DNA of 33,325 nt, taken from JAPLJQ01 sp037143735 (GTDB taxonomy: Bacteria; Desulfobacterota; Syntrophia; Syntrophales; UBA2185). This document shows positions 7,675 through 15,905 of this stretch, piece by piece. Positions within the stretch are counted from its first letter, which is position 1. The number at the start of each line of letters is the position of its first letter. The notes below the pieces were generated by a model. It ran no database searches and was not told the origin of the DNA. It saw nothing but the letters and a program-made list of their open reading frames with translations. Made by a program: the position numbers and the translations under genes. The stretch is taken from NCBI GenBank assembly GCA_037143735.1, contig JBAWYD010000010.1, positions 1 to 33,325 on the forward strand, read 5' to 3'.

Positions 7675-9216
7675 TCATGACCTCATCGCAAAAAAAGGCG
7701 CATGATTGGAAGTGAACATCGGCGGGGTCTTTCTTAGAATGGGAATAATGGCAGGATGCTTCCGGAACTCCCTGTTAACGAACTCTCTCACATGATGTCG
7801 ATCCCACCCGTGGGGGTGAAGGAAATTCCGATAAAGAGAAAGATCCCCCTCATAAAAATCTCCCGTCTGTAGCTTCGGAGCATCCGGACCATACGCCGGA
7901 AGATTGAAGATGGCGAGATTCAGAAAATCGATCTGATCGCTGTGCCGGACAGCGAAATCAAGGGTTTTCCGGGCTTTTTCAAGCGTTTCCGTCGGGGTTC
8001 CGAAAAGAAAATAGGCGTAGGCGGCAATGCCCGCTTTTTTCAGATTCTTCAACACGATCGACGCCGTTTCCAGATCAAAACCCTTCCTCATATCGTCAAG
8101 GACACACTGATCTCCGGATTCCACGCCCAGTTGCAGCATGACACATCCGGATCGCCTCAGAGCCACACAGAAATCCAAATCCGCCAGATGAGGGGAAATT
8201 CTCGCAAAGCCATACCATGGTGCTCCGAAAGGGCGATCAGCGATCGCCTCCAGATGGACGGGACTGACTGCATTATCGAGGAGATGGACGAGAACAGGTT
8301 TTGTTTTGACGATGAGTGTACGGATATCCGCGATCATCCCCGCAACAGATACAGGCCGATAGGGATTCCTTTCAGCTTTTTCCGGACAGCAGGAACACTG
8401 ATTCCAGTAGCACCCGCTCGATGCGCTATAGGGAAGGATCGTTCCCGGAGACAAATAACCCTCTTTCGTCAGAATGGCGTCATCGGGAGAATCCTGCCCC
8501 ACCGAACCCGTAATGCCGAGGATGGAAAGCAGGGGTTCTTCTCCCGGACCGGCCACAAAATCATCAACCAGACCTTTGAATGGATTTGACCATTCAGGAT
8601 TTCTTATCCAGGAGGTTACCAGACCGCCACCCAGAATGATATGAAGATGAGGATGATCCCGCTTCAAAAACCCGATCATGGCAAAAGTACACAGGGCCTG
8701 ACTTAAATAGTTCAGGGAAAAACCTATCATGGCAGGGCATTCCTTATCCAGAAGACCCATGAGCCGTTTGCTGAAATACGGGAAAAATGGGTTTTCTTCA
8801 GGAAGTTCAGCGACCCTCATCAGGTCCGTACTCCTTACGGGAGAGTGCGCCCGGTCAAGATAATTTGACAGGCTCAGGCGGACGCCATGGTGGGGAGCCG
8901 ATACCTCAAGAACCCTGTTGACATCCCTGACCGCCCGTTTATAGCGATCCATATGTCCGTAACCATGCCTCGACGTTAATACTTTCATATTGCTGTCTAA
9001 ATGACGACATGCCCTGTCGGTCCATCTGTCAGATGGACGTTGAGGCACATCTCGAGCAGCACTCCAATTTAAAAGGCTTAAAATACCCTCCAGATTAGCG
9101 TCTAAAACAGTACATTTTACCCCATGACGCTTCAGGGAACCTGAAAGTTTGGCAATTCCGGCAGGCGGCTCACAAGGTTTGACAATAGGGGGATGGATAA
9201 GAATCATGTTAGCCAC
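7675..9216 (-). CDS. B12-binding-type radical SAM protein of unknown substrate
   Basis: Residues 1-230 resemble the cobalamin-binding Rossmann domain of class B-type radical SAM proteins (ILIHPPIVKPCEPPAGIA). The position of the DxHxxG B12 motif reads DANLEG (39-44), with Asn where the cobalt-ligating His would be, as often seen in this class. The SAM cluster motif is CYWNQCSCC (269-277), CX4CX2C with an additional Cys at 276. HLLDNAVSP and LQLGVESGD belong to the radical SAM barrel. It converges on ahbC with 30 bases between stops. Possible roles include methyl transfer or other radical chemistry; the neighbours give no clue to the substrate. Confidence 0.8.
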   Translation of the reverse strand: MANMILIHPPIVKPCEPPAGIAKLSGSLKRHGVKCTVLDANLEGILSLLNWSAARDVPQRPSDRWTDRACRHLDSNMKVLTSRHGYGHMDRYKRAVRDVNRVLEVSAPHHGVRLSLSNYLDRAHSPVRSTDLMRVAELPEENPFFPYFSKRLMGLLDKECPAMIGFSLNYLSQALCTFAMIGFLKRDHPHLHIILGGGLVTSWIRNPEWSNPFKGLVDDFVAGPGEEPLLSILGITGSVGQDSPDDAILTKEGYLSPGTILPYSASSGCYWNQCSCCPEKAERNPYRPVSVAGMIADIRTLIVKTKPVLVHLLDNAVSPVHLEAIADRPFGAPWYGFARISPHLADLDFCVALRRSGCVMLQLGVESGDQCVLDDMRKGFDLETASIVLKNLKKAGIAAYAYFLFGTPTETLEKARKTLDFAVRHSDQIDFLNLAIFNLPAYGPDAPKLQTGDFYEGDLSLYRNFLHPHGWDRHHVREFVNREFRKHPAIIPILRKTPPMFTSNHAPFFAMRS

Positions 9217-9249
9217 TTATAAATAAAACACCCACTCCCGCAGGGCGAT

Positions 9250-10050
9250 TCAGGACCGGGGGCTATGGGATGCGGCATCAATTTCTTTTAATATGTGGAT
9301 CATATCACGATGAATTTTTCCATTTGTTGCCAGAACATGAGGTGAATCCAGGCGAAATGTGCCGCCGAAAAGATCTGTAATGACCCCCCCTGCTTCCAAG
9401 ATCAGGAGCGAACCGGCAGCCGTGTCCCAGGGCATGAGTTTCAGTTCCCAGAAGCCATCAAAGCGGCCCATCGCCACGTAGGCCATGTCAAGGGCCGCCG
9501 AGCCGGCGCGGCGAATGGCCTGGGCGTTTCGAGCCATCCCACTGAAGTAACTGAGATTGTTGTTCTCATTATCCCTGATGTCATATGGAAAACCGGTGGC
9601 CAGAAGACTTTTTGATATATCAACCGTCTTTGATACGGAAACTCTCTCGTCGTTTAGAAAAGCGCCCTTTCCTTTTAGAGCAACAAACATCTCGTTCAGC
9701 ATGGGATTGCAGATAACACCGAGACAAACGACACCGTTTCTTTCCAAAGCGATAGAGACGCAGAACACGGGATATCCGTGAGCATAATTTGTCGTGCCGT
9801 CAAGAGGATCAATAATCCACCGAAGTTCCGAGCCATTATCGATTCCTTCCGATTCTTCCGTAAGGATGTCATGATGAGGATATTTTTGATGAATCTTCTT
9901 TGTAATAAGAGCCTCCGACATTCTGTCCGCCTCTGTTACAATATTGATCTCACCCTTGTAATCAATAATGTGTTTTTCGTTAAGTCTTTCTTTGAGAAAT
10001 AGCCCTGCTTCCCTTGCAAGGCTCACGGCGAACTCCCGATAATGCTCCAT
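9250..10050 (-). CDS. suhB: Inositol-1-monophosphatase family protein (SuhB-like)
   Basis: A Mg-dependent phosphatase of the IMPase family. It hydrolyses inositol phosphates, or related sugar phosphates, in the cytoplasm; E. coli SuhB also works in rRNA antitermination. Metal ligands are in EE (residues 65-66) and DPLDGTTN (81-88), with the second family signature in WDTAAGSLLILEAGG. I chose the ATG at 10050 because an AGGAG sits 10 bases before it and the fold starts right there. Extending to 10101 adds 17 unlikely residues. At 266 residues it is the normal length. A terminator-like hairpin lies in its leader (see 10111-10139). Confidence 0.85.
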   Translation of the reverse strand: MEHYREFAVSLAREAGLFLKERLNEKHIIDYKGEINIVTEADRMSEALITKKIHQKYPHHDILTEESEGIDNGSELRWIIDPLDGTTNYAHGYPVFCVSIALERNGVVCLGVICNPMLNEMFVALKGKGAFLNDERVSVSKTVDISKSLLATGFPYDIRDNENNNLSYFSGMARNAQAIRRAGSAALDMAYVAMGRFDGFWELKLMPWDTAAGSLLILEAGGVITDLFGGTFRLDSPHVLATNGKIHRDMIHILKEIDAASHSPRS

Positions 10051-10110
10051 GAGATTCAATCTCCTGAAAGTAGTGTGTGCGACGCCTTTATACCAGCACA
10101 AAAAAATTCA

Positions 10111-10139
10111 AAAAACCAGCGTATTTATCGAAATACTGG
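10111..10139 (-). terminator. Intrinsic-terminator-like hairpin upstream of suhB
   Basis: On the minus strand CCAG-TATTT, loop CGAT, AAATA-(2-base bulge)-CTGG is followed by six T, then GAA and another seven T. This is a hairpin plus U-tract, oriented with suhB and about 65 bases ahead of its start codon. No minus-strand gene lies upstream to be terminated, so it could be an attenuator or the end of a small RNA. The stem is AT-rich and short, so strength is doubtful. Confidence 0.4.
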
Positions 10140-10334
10140 AAAAACTTGTCCGTCATCTTTTTCAATTACCATGGATTGTTAATAAAACTACGGATCTTAT
10201 TTGCATGGGCGGAATGATCTTTTTATTGCACGACTCAAAAATTGATGTTAAGTACACGAAAAATGCCTTTGGGACAGTTCCATCCATGGACGGGGCATTA
10301 TACGGTCAAAAGGGGTTAAACTCAAACATCTATC

Positions 10335-11222
10335 ATGGAAGAGCCCATAATAAAAACTGAAAAATCTGGAGCATCCGATCTAAAATCCCTCAGGGAAGCC
10401 AGGGGGCTTACCTTGAGAGATATATTTGAGCGCACGCGGATCAGTGTGATTAATCTGGAAGCCATTGAAAAAGAAGATTTTGATGCGCTTCCACCTCCGG
10501 TTTTTACAAAATCATTTATTAAAACCTATGCAAAAACACTGGAAACGGACGGCAGTATCGCGCTTTCCCGCTACGAACAATACCTTGAAGCACTGGCTCC
10601 CCCTTCCCAGAAAGGAGACATAAATACGCCGCCGCCGACAGGTAAACGGTACAAATTTATTTTCTGGAGTTTAGCCGTTCTCACGGGCATCGGAATGATT
10701 GTTTTTTCAATATCCTCGTATAAATCCGATGTGGATATTCCTAAAAGTCAAATCGTTCAGCCCACATATCCGACACCTGAGGCGAAACCACCGGAGGCCT
10801 CGGGCATGACCGCCGATATCAAAAGTGGGTCTGCCGATCAGACGAACCAGATTGCCAAGCCCGAAGAAAAAGATATTCAATCAAGGAAAGATGCACCGGC
10901 AACCTTATCAAGTCAGTCATCGACAGACAGGGCCAATATCCAACAGGGTGCGGCGATCCAGGAAGTGAAACAAGAGAACATAACAACGGGCGAGACAAAC
11001 CGTTTAACCATGGAAGCAACGGAACTGACCTGGATAAGAATAAGGGCAGGCAAAAATCCCCCTCAGGAAATTTTGCTGAACCCGGGTGAAATCATTGAAC
11101 GTTCCGCATTGAACTTTGTCGTCGATATCGGCAATGCGGGGGGGATCAATGTTACTTTTCAAGGAAAACCTCTGGGGAATCTTGGTAAGCACGGCCAGGT
11201 TGTCCGTTTGAAACTCCCGTAA
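10335..11222 (+). CDS. rodZ: RodZ-like helix-turn-helix membrane protein
   Basis: RodZ links the MreB cytoskeleton to the cell-wall elongation machinery. The architecture is visible in order: a cytoplasmic HTH_25-type domain (LKSLREARGLTLRDIFERTR and ISVINLEAIEKEDFDALPPP, residues 16-55), a single membrane helix (about 106-127), a Pro/Gln/Thr-rich periplasmic linker (about 130-215) and a C-terminal DUF4115 beta domain (about 220-295, ELTWIRIRAG ... VVRLKLP). Length (295) is typical. It is divergent from suhB, with about 285 bases between starts. No strong ribosome site precedes the ATG. Whether it truly serves cell shape is inferred from architecture. Confidence 0.8.
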   Translation: MEEPIIKTEKSGASDLKSLREARGLTLRDIFERTRISVINLEAIEKEDFDALPPPVFTKSFIKTYAKTLETDGSIALSRYEQYLEALAPPSQKGDINTPPPTGKRYKFIFWSLAVLTGIGMIVFSISSYKSDVDIPKSQIVQPTYPTPEAKPPEASGMTADIKSGSADQTNQIAKPEEKDIQSRKDAPATLSSQSSTDRANIQQGAAIQEVKQENITTGETNRLTMEATELTWIRIRAGKNPPQEILLNPGEIIERSALNFVVDIGNAGGINVTFQGKPLGNLGKHGQVVRLKLP

Positions 11223-11244
11223 TTGCACCCATAAAAAGATATGT

Positions 11245-11273
11245 TTGACAAAGAAGCTGCCATGCTTTAGTGT
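11245..11273 (+). promoter_or_regulatory. Possible sigma70 promoter for tatA
   Basis: A perfect TTGACA (11245-11250) is followed after 17 bases by TAGTGT (11268-11273), a weak -10. It lies 50 bases ahead of the tatA start, between rodZ and tatA. Confidence 0.4.
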
Positions 11274-11322
11274 GGCTCCACTACGTATATAGATACAACA
11301 CCCGTGAAGAGGTTATGAAAAC

Positions 11323-11508
11323 ATGTTTGGAATAGGCATGCCTGAATTGATTATCATCCTGGTGATCATTTTGATCATTTTCGGCGCCGGCAAGCTACCG
11401 GAAATCGGAGGGGCTATCGGAAAAGGTATTAAAAACTTCAAGAAGGCGACCCGCGAACCGGATGAAATAGACGTAACGCCCGACAACAAGAAAATCGAAC
11501 CGAAATAA
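11323..11508 (+). CDS. tatA: Sec-independent translocase TatA/E
   Basis: TatA forms the translocating pore of the twin-arginine pathway for folded proteins. The 61-residue product shows the whole family layout: a short periplasmic start (MFGIGMPE), one membrane helix (LIIILVIILIIF), the FGAGKLPE hinge with its conserved FG, the amphipathic helix (IGGAIGKGIKNFKKA) and a charged tail. GAGG-like Shine-Dalgarno bases sit about 10 bases before the ATG. It is a lone gene; tatB and tatC are not here, which is common when one TatA/E does both A and B duties. Confidence 0.92.
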   Translation: MFGIGMPELIIILVIILIIFGAGKLPEIGGAIGKGIKNFKKATREPDEIDVTPDNKKIEPK

Positions 11509-11509
11509 A

Positions 11510-11528
11510 TTACAGGCGGCGCCTGTAA
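11510..11528 (-). terminator. Perfect 8-bp palindromic hairpin between tatA and ssb
   Basis: TTACAGGC, loop of three, GCCTGTAA. On the minus strand it is followed by TTTATTT, which fits an intrinsic terminator about 60 bases after the ssb stop. In the plus direction it lies one base after the tatA stop but lacks a T-run, so it may also protect the 3' end of the tatA message. Confidence 0.45.
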
Positions 11529-11589
11529 TAAAGTTGAAGCCCTCCCCCGCCGCCATTCAAGGGGCGGGGCATACGGGAAGCGCTTTCGG

Positions 11590-12003
11590 TCAGAAAGGAA
11601 CGTCGTCGTCCGGCGATGATTCCCCGCCGGAGTATGGCGGTGCAGCATCAGTATTCGTACCCTGAGCTTTTCCCGTTCCCTTCGAATCAAGCATTCGCAT
11701 ATCCGAGGCAATGATTTCTGTCGTATAGCGCTTATTGCCCTCTTTATCCTCCCAGGACTGTGTTTGGATTCTCCCTTCAACGAAGACCAGTTTCCCTTTG
11801 GAAAGATAACTGCTGCATATCTCTGCCAGTTTCCCAAAGGTAACAATTCTGTGCCATTCCGTTCGTTGAACTTTTTCACCGCTTTTATCTTTCCGATATT
11901 CGTCCGTTGCCATACTGAAATTGGTCACCATCATACCATCCGGCGTATATCGGACCTCCGGATCTTTCCCAAGCCTGCCGATCAATAAAACTTTATTTAC
12001 CAT
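11590..12003 (-). CDS. ssb: Single-stranded DNA-binding protein
   Basis: SSB coats single-stranded DNA during replication, repair and recombination. The OB fold is clear (MVNKVLLIGRLGKDPEVRYT, then EWHRIVTFGKLAEIC, GKLVFVEGRIQTQSWEDKEG). The Gly/Pro/Ser linker ends in the acidic DDDVPF tail that docks partner proteins. I start at the ATG at 12003 (137 residues), which has an AAAGGAAA ribosome site just upstream. The ATG at 12021 would overrun that site. Length is on the short side, with a compact linker. Confidence 0.93.
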   Translation of the reverse strand: MVNKVLLIGRLGKDPEVRYTPDGMMVTNFSMATDEYRKDKSGEKVQRTEWHRIVTFGKLAEICSSYLSKGKLVFVEGRIQTQSWEDKEGNKRYTTEIIASDMRMLDSKGTGKAQGTNTDAAPPYSGGESSPDDDVPF

Positions 12004-12248
12004 CTTCAGTTTCCTTTCCACTTTGTGTGATGAAGATACCCTTTAATGATATCCGTTGGATTATCCGTTTACTATGACGCACAGGGCGCTCTATGGATCC
12101 CCCCTGTCCGGAAATTATAGCACTTGACGTATTTATTGCTGTTCATACATAACTTTCCCCGGCTTCGCAATTGATAAGTGAAGCATCGTGCAAAATTGCC
12201 CTTGATTTTATAAAATAATTGAAGTAGGTGTACCGTAACTACAGAATG

Positions 12249-12318
12249 CAGGGGTGCCTACCGGGCTGAGAAGATACCCTTTGAACCTGACCTGGGTAAT
12301 ACCAGCGGAGGGAAAAGA
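12249..12318 (+). ncRNA. TPP riboswitch (THI element)
   Basis: The conserved core is unmistakable: GGGGTGCC, then CTGAGA, then ACCCTTTGAACCTGACCTGG, then GTAATACCAGCGGAGGGAA. It binds thiamine pyrophosphate and lies 89 bases ahead of thiC, so it should turn thiC down when the vitamin is plentiful. The stretch from the ssb start (12003) to the aptamer, about 240 bases, must hold the promoters of ssb and thiC; I could not pick a convincing one for either. Confidence 0.95.
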
Positions 12319-12335
12319 GTTTTGATACATTTGAG

Positions 12336-12367
12336 GGGGCATATTCTTGAGTCGCAGGGTATGCCCC
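12336..12367 (+). promoter_or_regulatory. Hairpin in the thiC leader, likely riboswitch expression platform
   Basis: GGGGCATA (12336-12343) pairs with TATGCCCC (12360-12367) around a 16-base loop, between the aptamer and the thiC ribosome site (GGGAG, about 12395). No T-run follows closely, so a Rho-independent terminator is not evident. It may act through alternative pairing or through Rho. Confidence 0.45.
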
Positions 12368-12406
12368 TGTGTAATTTAATAAAGACACATTTTCGGGAGT
12401 TTTGAA

Positions 12407-13690
12407 ATGACACAATTAGAAGCAGCACGTAAAGGTGTGATCACTGAAGAAATGAAGATATGCGCAGAGCGGGAAATGGTATCTCCCGAGTTCATCCGCA
12501 AGGGCATTGAAGACGGTCACGTGGTTGTGATCAGAAATATCAGGCATACCAATATTGTCCCTCTTGCTATCGGAAAGGGCCTTAAAACAAAGGTCAACGC
12601 CAACATCGGTACCTCCAGGGACAGGACAGATCTCGATCTGGAACTCGAAAAAGTCAGGGTTTCAATATCTGCGGGGGCGGATACCATCATGGATCTGTCC
12701 ACAGGCGGCGATATCGGCGCCATCAGGAAAATGATCATTCAGGCATCAACGATTCCTGTCGGAACCGTTCCCATCTACCAGGCAGCCGCAAACATGATAC
12801 AAAAGCAGAAAGCCATCGTCGAGATGACTGAGGAAGATATTTTCCAGGCCATTGAAGAAAACGGGGAAGACGGTGTCGATTTCATTACCGTTCATTGCGG
12901 CGTGACGAGAAGGAGCGTATCCTGTATAGAGGAACAGGGTCGTCTTATGGGCATTGTAAGCAGGGGAGGCTCCATCACCAGAAACTGGATGTCATATAAC
13001 GACCGGGAAAATCCTCTTTATGAAAAGTACGACCGGCTTGTTGACATCGCGAAACGTTATGATATGGTTCTCAGTCTTGGTGACGGTCTGCGTCCCGGGT
13101 GTCTTGCCGACGCCACAGACAGGGGACAGGTCCAGGAACTTATTCTCCTGGGTGAACTGACTAAAAAAGCCCGCGATAAGGATGTCCAGGTCATGATTGA
13201 AGGTCCCGGGCATGTACCTATCAGTGAAATTGTGGCCAACATCCTGCTGCAGAAAAGCCTGTGCAACGGTGCGCCGTTTTACGTATTGGGCCCTCTGCCA
13301 ACCGACATTGCCCCCGGTTATGACCACATCACATCGGCCATCGGCGGCGCTATCGCCGGGGCTGCAGGGGCAGACTTTCTCTGTTATGTAACACCGTCCG
13401 AACACCTCCGGCTCCCCACGCTCGATGACGTGAGGGAGGGGATTATGGCATCCAGGATTGCGGCCCATATAGCTGATATCGCAAAAAATGTTCCGGGCGC
13501 CTTTGATAAGGACATCATGATGGCAAAATACAGGAAGGCATTTGACTGGCAGGGTCAGACAAATGTTTCCATTGATCCGGAAAAAACGGAGAAGTTTCTG
13601 GAAAAAAGTCAAAGTGCAAAGGAGGAAGGTTGCACGATGTGTGGAGACTTCTGCGCCATCAAACTGGGAAATGTCAGCGGTCATCCGTAG
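12407..13690 (+). CDS. thiC: Phosphomethylpyrimidine synthase ThiC
   Basis: ThiC is a radical SAM enzyme that rearranges aminoimidazole ribotide into HMP-phosphate, the pyrimidine half of thiamine. Recognisable segments include NANIGTSRDRTDLDLELEK, DTIMDLSTGGDI, IEGPGHVPISEI and LGPLPTDIAPGYDHITSAIG. The unusual C-terminal cluster motif reads CTMCGDFC (residues 409-416), i.e. CX2CX3C. At 427 residues this is the short ThiC type lacking the N-terminal extension of E. coli ThiC, as common in anaerobes. A GGGAG site precedes the ATG by 8 bases. Regulation by the upstream TPP riboswitch is clear from sequence. No other thi gene follows. Confidence 0.95.
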   Translation: MTQLEAARKGVITEEMKICAEREMVSPEFIRKGIEDGHVVVIRNIRHTNIVPLAIGKGLKTKVNANIGTSRDRTDLDLELEKVRVSISAGADTIMDLSTGGDIGAIRKMIIQASTIPVGTVPIYQAAANMIQKQKAIVEMTEEDIFQAIEENGEDGVDFITVHCGVTRRSVSCIEEQGRLMGIVSRGGSITRNWMSYNDRENPLYEKYDRLVDIAKRYDMVLSLGDGLRPGCLADATDRGQVQELILLGELTKKARDKDVQVMIEGPGHVPISEIVANILLQKSLCNGAPFYVLGPLPTDIAPGYDHITSAIGGAIAGAAGADFLCYVTPSEHLRLPTLDDVREGIMASRIAAHIADIAKNVPGAFDKDIMMAKYRKAFDWQGQTNVSIDPEKTEKFLEKSQSAKEEGCTMCGDFCAIKLGNVSGHP

Positions 13691-13698
13691 TGAAAAAA

Positions 13699-13730
13699 GG
13701 GGGGAATCATCACCTTTTACATTTCCCCCC
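13699..13730 (+). terminator. Possible stem-loop terminator after thiC
   Basis: GGGGGGAA (13699-13706) pairs with TTCCCCCC (13723-13730), starting 9 bases after the thiC stop, with a 16-base loop. No poly-T follows, so it may be only a 3' stabilising structure. Confidence 0.35.
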
Positions 13731-13802
13731 TGCCATATCTTCATGACCCGCATGCAGGCTATCTGAAACCCCGCCCGTTTGAGTCAACCGTTCAAATCAT
13801 GC

Positions 13803-13829
13803 TTGACTAATCGGGGAAAAAAATATAGT
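13803..13829 (+). promoter_or_regulatory. Possible promoter for the envelope-biogenesis gene run
   Basis: TTGACT (13803-13808) and TATAGT (13824-13829) are each five of six matches to sigma70 consensus, but the 15-base spacer is short. It lies 60 bases before the first gene of the lol-bam-lpx run, with no other obvious promoter in the gap from 13691 to 13888. Confidence 0.35.
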
Positions 13830-13888
13830 CAGATTCGATTTCTATTCAATCTGGACCATGGGTTTACAGAGGAAGATTATAACAAAAA

Positions 13889-15166
13889 ATGTCTTATGAA
13901 CTATTTGTCAGTCTGAGATATCTCAAGGCCAAGCGAAAACAGGTTTTTGTCTCCATCATCACATTTATATCCATAGCCGGCATCTTCCTCGGCGTTGCGG
14001 CACTGATCATTGTCCTCGCCGTCATGAACGGTTTTGAAAACGATCTCAGAAACAAGATTCTTGGAATCAACTCTCACATCGTTCTCATGCAGCACAGCGG
14101 AGCAATGAGAGATTACCAGAAGGTCATGGAGGACATTGCGGGCGTCAGTGGCGTTGTCGCCTCCACACCTTTCATTTATAGCCAGGCCATGTTAAAAAAC
14201 GGGGGGCATACCAGTGGCGTGGTCCTGAGGGGTATGTCGACGGAAAGCGCCTTCAAAGTCATTACTCTGGGAAAGATGCAGGAGGGAAATATTGATTATC
14301 TCTCAGAGAAACATCGAAGCACATTGAAAATCAATCGGGAGAATTTACAACTCCCCGGTATTGTGATAGGGAAAGAGCTGGCAAAAAACATGGGCTTGTT
14401 CCTCTTCGAAACGGTTAGCGTCATCTCCCCCATGGGGATGGCCACGCCGATGGGGATGATCCCCCGGATGAAGAAATTTGTCGTTGTGGGCATCTTTGAT
14501 TCAGGTTTCTATGAATATGATTCAACGCTTGCTTATATGTCTTTGAAAGACTGTCAGGAATTTCTGAACATGGGTGAGTACGTCACCGGCATCGAGATCA
14601 AGGTCAATGATATCTACAAGGCCGATGTCATTGCAAAAACCCTTGAGAAAAAATTAGGATTCCCATACTGGGCGAGAAACTGGATGGAAATGAACAAAAA
14701 CCTGTTTTCCGCTCTGAGACTCGAGAAAAGAGTCATGTTCATCATCCTGTCTCTCATTGTGCTGGTCGCCGCTTTCAATATCATTACAACCCTGATTATG
14801 GTCGTCATGGAAAAAAGCAAGGATATAGCCGTCCTGAAATCCATGGGAGCAACCTCAAAGAGCATTATGAGGATTTTTATCTTTCAGGGAGTCACCATCG
14901 GCGCCATTGGCACACTCCTGGGTTGCATCGGCGGACTTTCGGTGGCGTTCAATCTTGAAAAAATTTCCGTATTCATTGAGAATATCTTCGGATTCAAGAT
15001 CCTCCCCGGAGATGTTTACTATCTGAGCCAGTTGCCATCCCAGGTCAATTACAGTGATGTGGTCACTATTGTGATTGGAACCATTTTGATCTGCTTCCTG
15101 TCAACCATATATCCTTCCCGGAGGGCTTCCAGGTTGGATCCGGCAGAAGCACTGAGATACGAATGA
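13889..15166 (+). CDS. Lipoprotein-releasing system membrane protein, LolC/LolE family
   Basis: This is the membrane part of the ABC machine that extracts lipoproteins from the inner membrane for outer-membrane delivery. Visible are a short basic N-terminus (YLKAKRKQ), a first membrane helix (about residues 20-45), a large periplasmic domain (about 46-270) and three further helices near 275-300, 320-345 and 378-405, closing with PSRRASRLDPAEALRYE, the usual end of the FtsX-like family. Only one such subunit gene is present with lolD. The complex is therefore probably a LolC/E homodimer (LolF-like) rather than the LolC-LolE pair of E. coli. Length (425) is normal. Confidence 0.9.
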   Translation: MSYELFVSLRYLKAKRKQVFVSIITFISIAGIFLGVAALIIVLAVMNGFENDLRNKILGINSHIVLMQHSGAMRDYQKVMEDIAGVSGVVASTPFIYSQAMLKNGGHTSGVVLRGMSTESAFKVITLGKMQEGNIDYLSEKHRSTLKINRENLQLPGIVIGKELAKNMGLFLFETVSVISPMGMATPMGMIPRMKKFVVVGIFDSGFYEYDSTLAYMSLKDCQEFLNMGEYVTGIEIKVNDIYKADVIAKTLEKKLGFPYWARNWMEMNKNLFSALRLEKRVMFIILSLIVLVAAFNIITTLIMVVMEKSKDIAVLKSMGATSKSIMRIFIFQGVTIGAIGTLLGCIGGLSVAFNLEKISVFIENIFGFKILPGDVYYLSQLPSQVNYSDVVTIVIGTILICFLSTIYPSRRASRLDPAEALRYE

Positions 15167-15233
15167 TGATTAGACTTTTGATATTTGCATTTTGAATTTG
15201 TTTAGTATTTCGATATCAGGATTTAGAATTTTA

Positions 15234-15905
15234 ATGATACAATTACATAATTTAAGTAAAACATTTATTAAGGATGGCAACAGGATTGAAGTCTTAAAGG
15301 AATTAAATTTCAACATTGCACAGGGACAGTCTCTCGCAATCCTGGGTGTATCGGGATCCGGGAAAAGTACACTGATCCATATCCTTGGCACCCTCGATCA
15401 TCCCACTTCGGGAACCGTACTGTTTGACGATGTAAACGTATTTGAATGGAATGAAAAAAAACTGGCGTATTTCAGAAACAGAAAAATCGGCTTTGTCTTT
15501 CAATTTCATAACCTGCTGCCGGAATTCAGCTGCCTTGAGAACACGATGATGCCGGCCATGATTCAAGGTCTGCCTCACCGGGAAGCAAAGGAAAGAGCGG
15601 AGCTTATCCTGAATGAAGTGGGCCTCAGCAACAGACTGACCCATAAACCGGGAGAACTTTCCGGAGGTGAGCAACAGCGGGTGGCCGTAGCGAGAGCGCT
15701 CATCAATGAACCAGAAATCATTCTGGCCGATGAGCCCACGGGAAATCTTGATACGGAAACCGGTAAAAAGATAGAAGATCTTCTGGTAAGGTTTAATCAA
15801 ACAAAAAAAATTACCCTTATTGTCGTAACTCACAACAAATCACTTGCCGACCGAATGTCTCAAAGCATCGGCCTGAAAGATGGGAAGATTTACAGCCGTG
15901 ATTAG
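15234..15905 (+). CDS. lolD: Lipoprotein-releasing system ATP-binding protein LolD
   Basis: The ATPase of the Lol release complex, acting with the preceding membrane protein. I start at the ATG at 15234 (223 residues), where the ABC fold begins. Walker A is GVSGSGKST (38-46), the signature is LSGGEQQRVAVARAL, and Walker B is IILADEPTGNLD, typical of the MacB/LolD/FtsE group. No clear ribosome site is present: an AGG lies about 13 bases upstream in an unusually AT-rich 67-base spacer after the previous stop. Its end overlaps the bamA frame by 26 bases if bamA starts at 15880. Confidence 0.92.
   Translation: MIQLHNLSKTFIKDGNRIEVLKELNFNIAQGQSLAILGVSGSGKSTLIHILGTLDHPTSGTVLFDDVNVFEWNEKKLAYFRNRKIGFVFQFHNLLPEFSCLENTMMPAMIQGLPHREAKERAELILNEVGLSNRLTHKPGELSGGEQQRVAVARALINEPEIILADEPTGNLDTETGKKIEDLLVRFNQTKKITLIVVTHNKSLADRMSQSIGLKDGKIYSRD

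Noticed and set aside
10049..10360. 103-codon plus-strand frame between suhB and rodZ
   Set aside because: It has no motif, no ribosome site, and overlaps both the suhB start and the rodZ start. The hairpin and promoter content suits an intergenic region.
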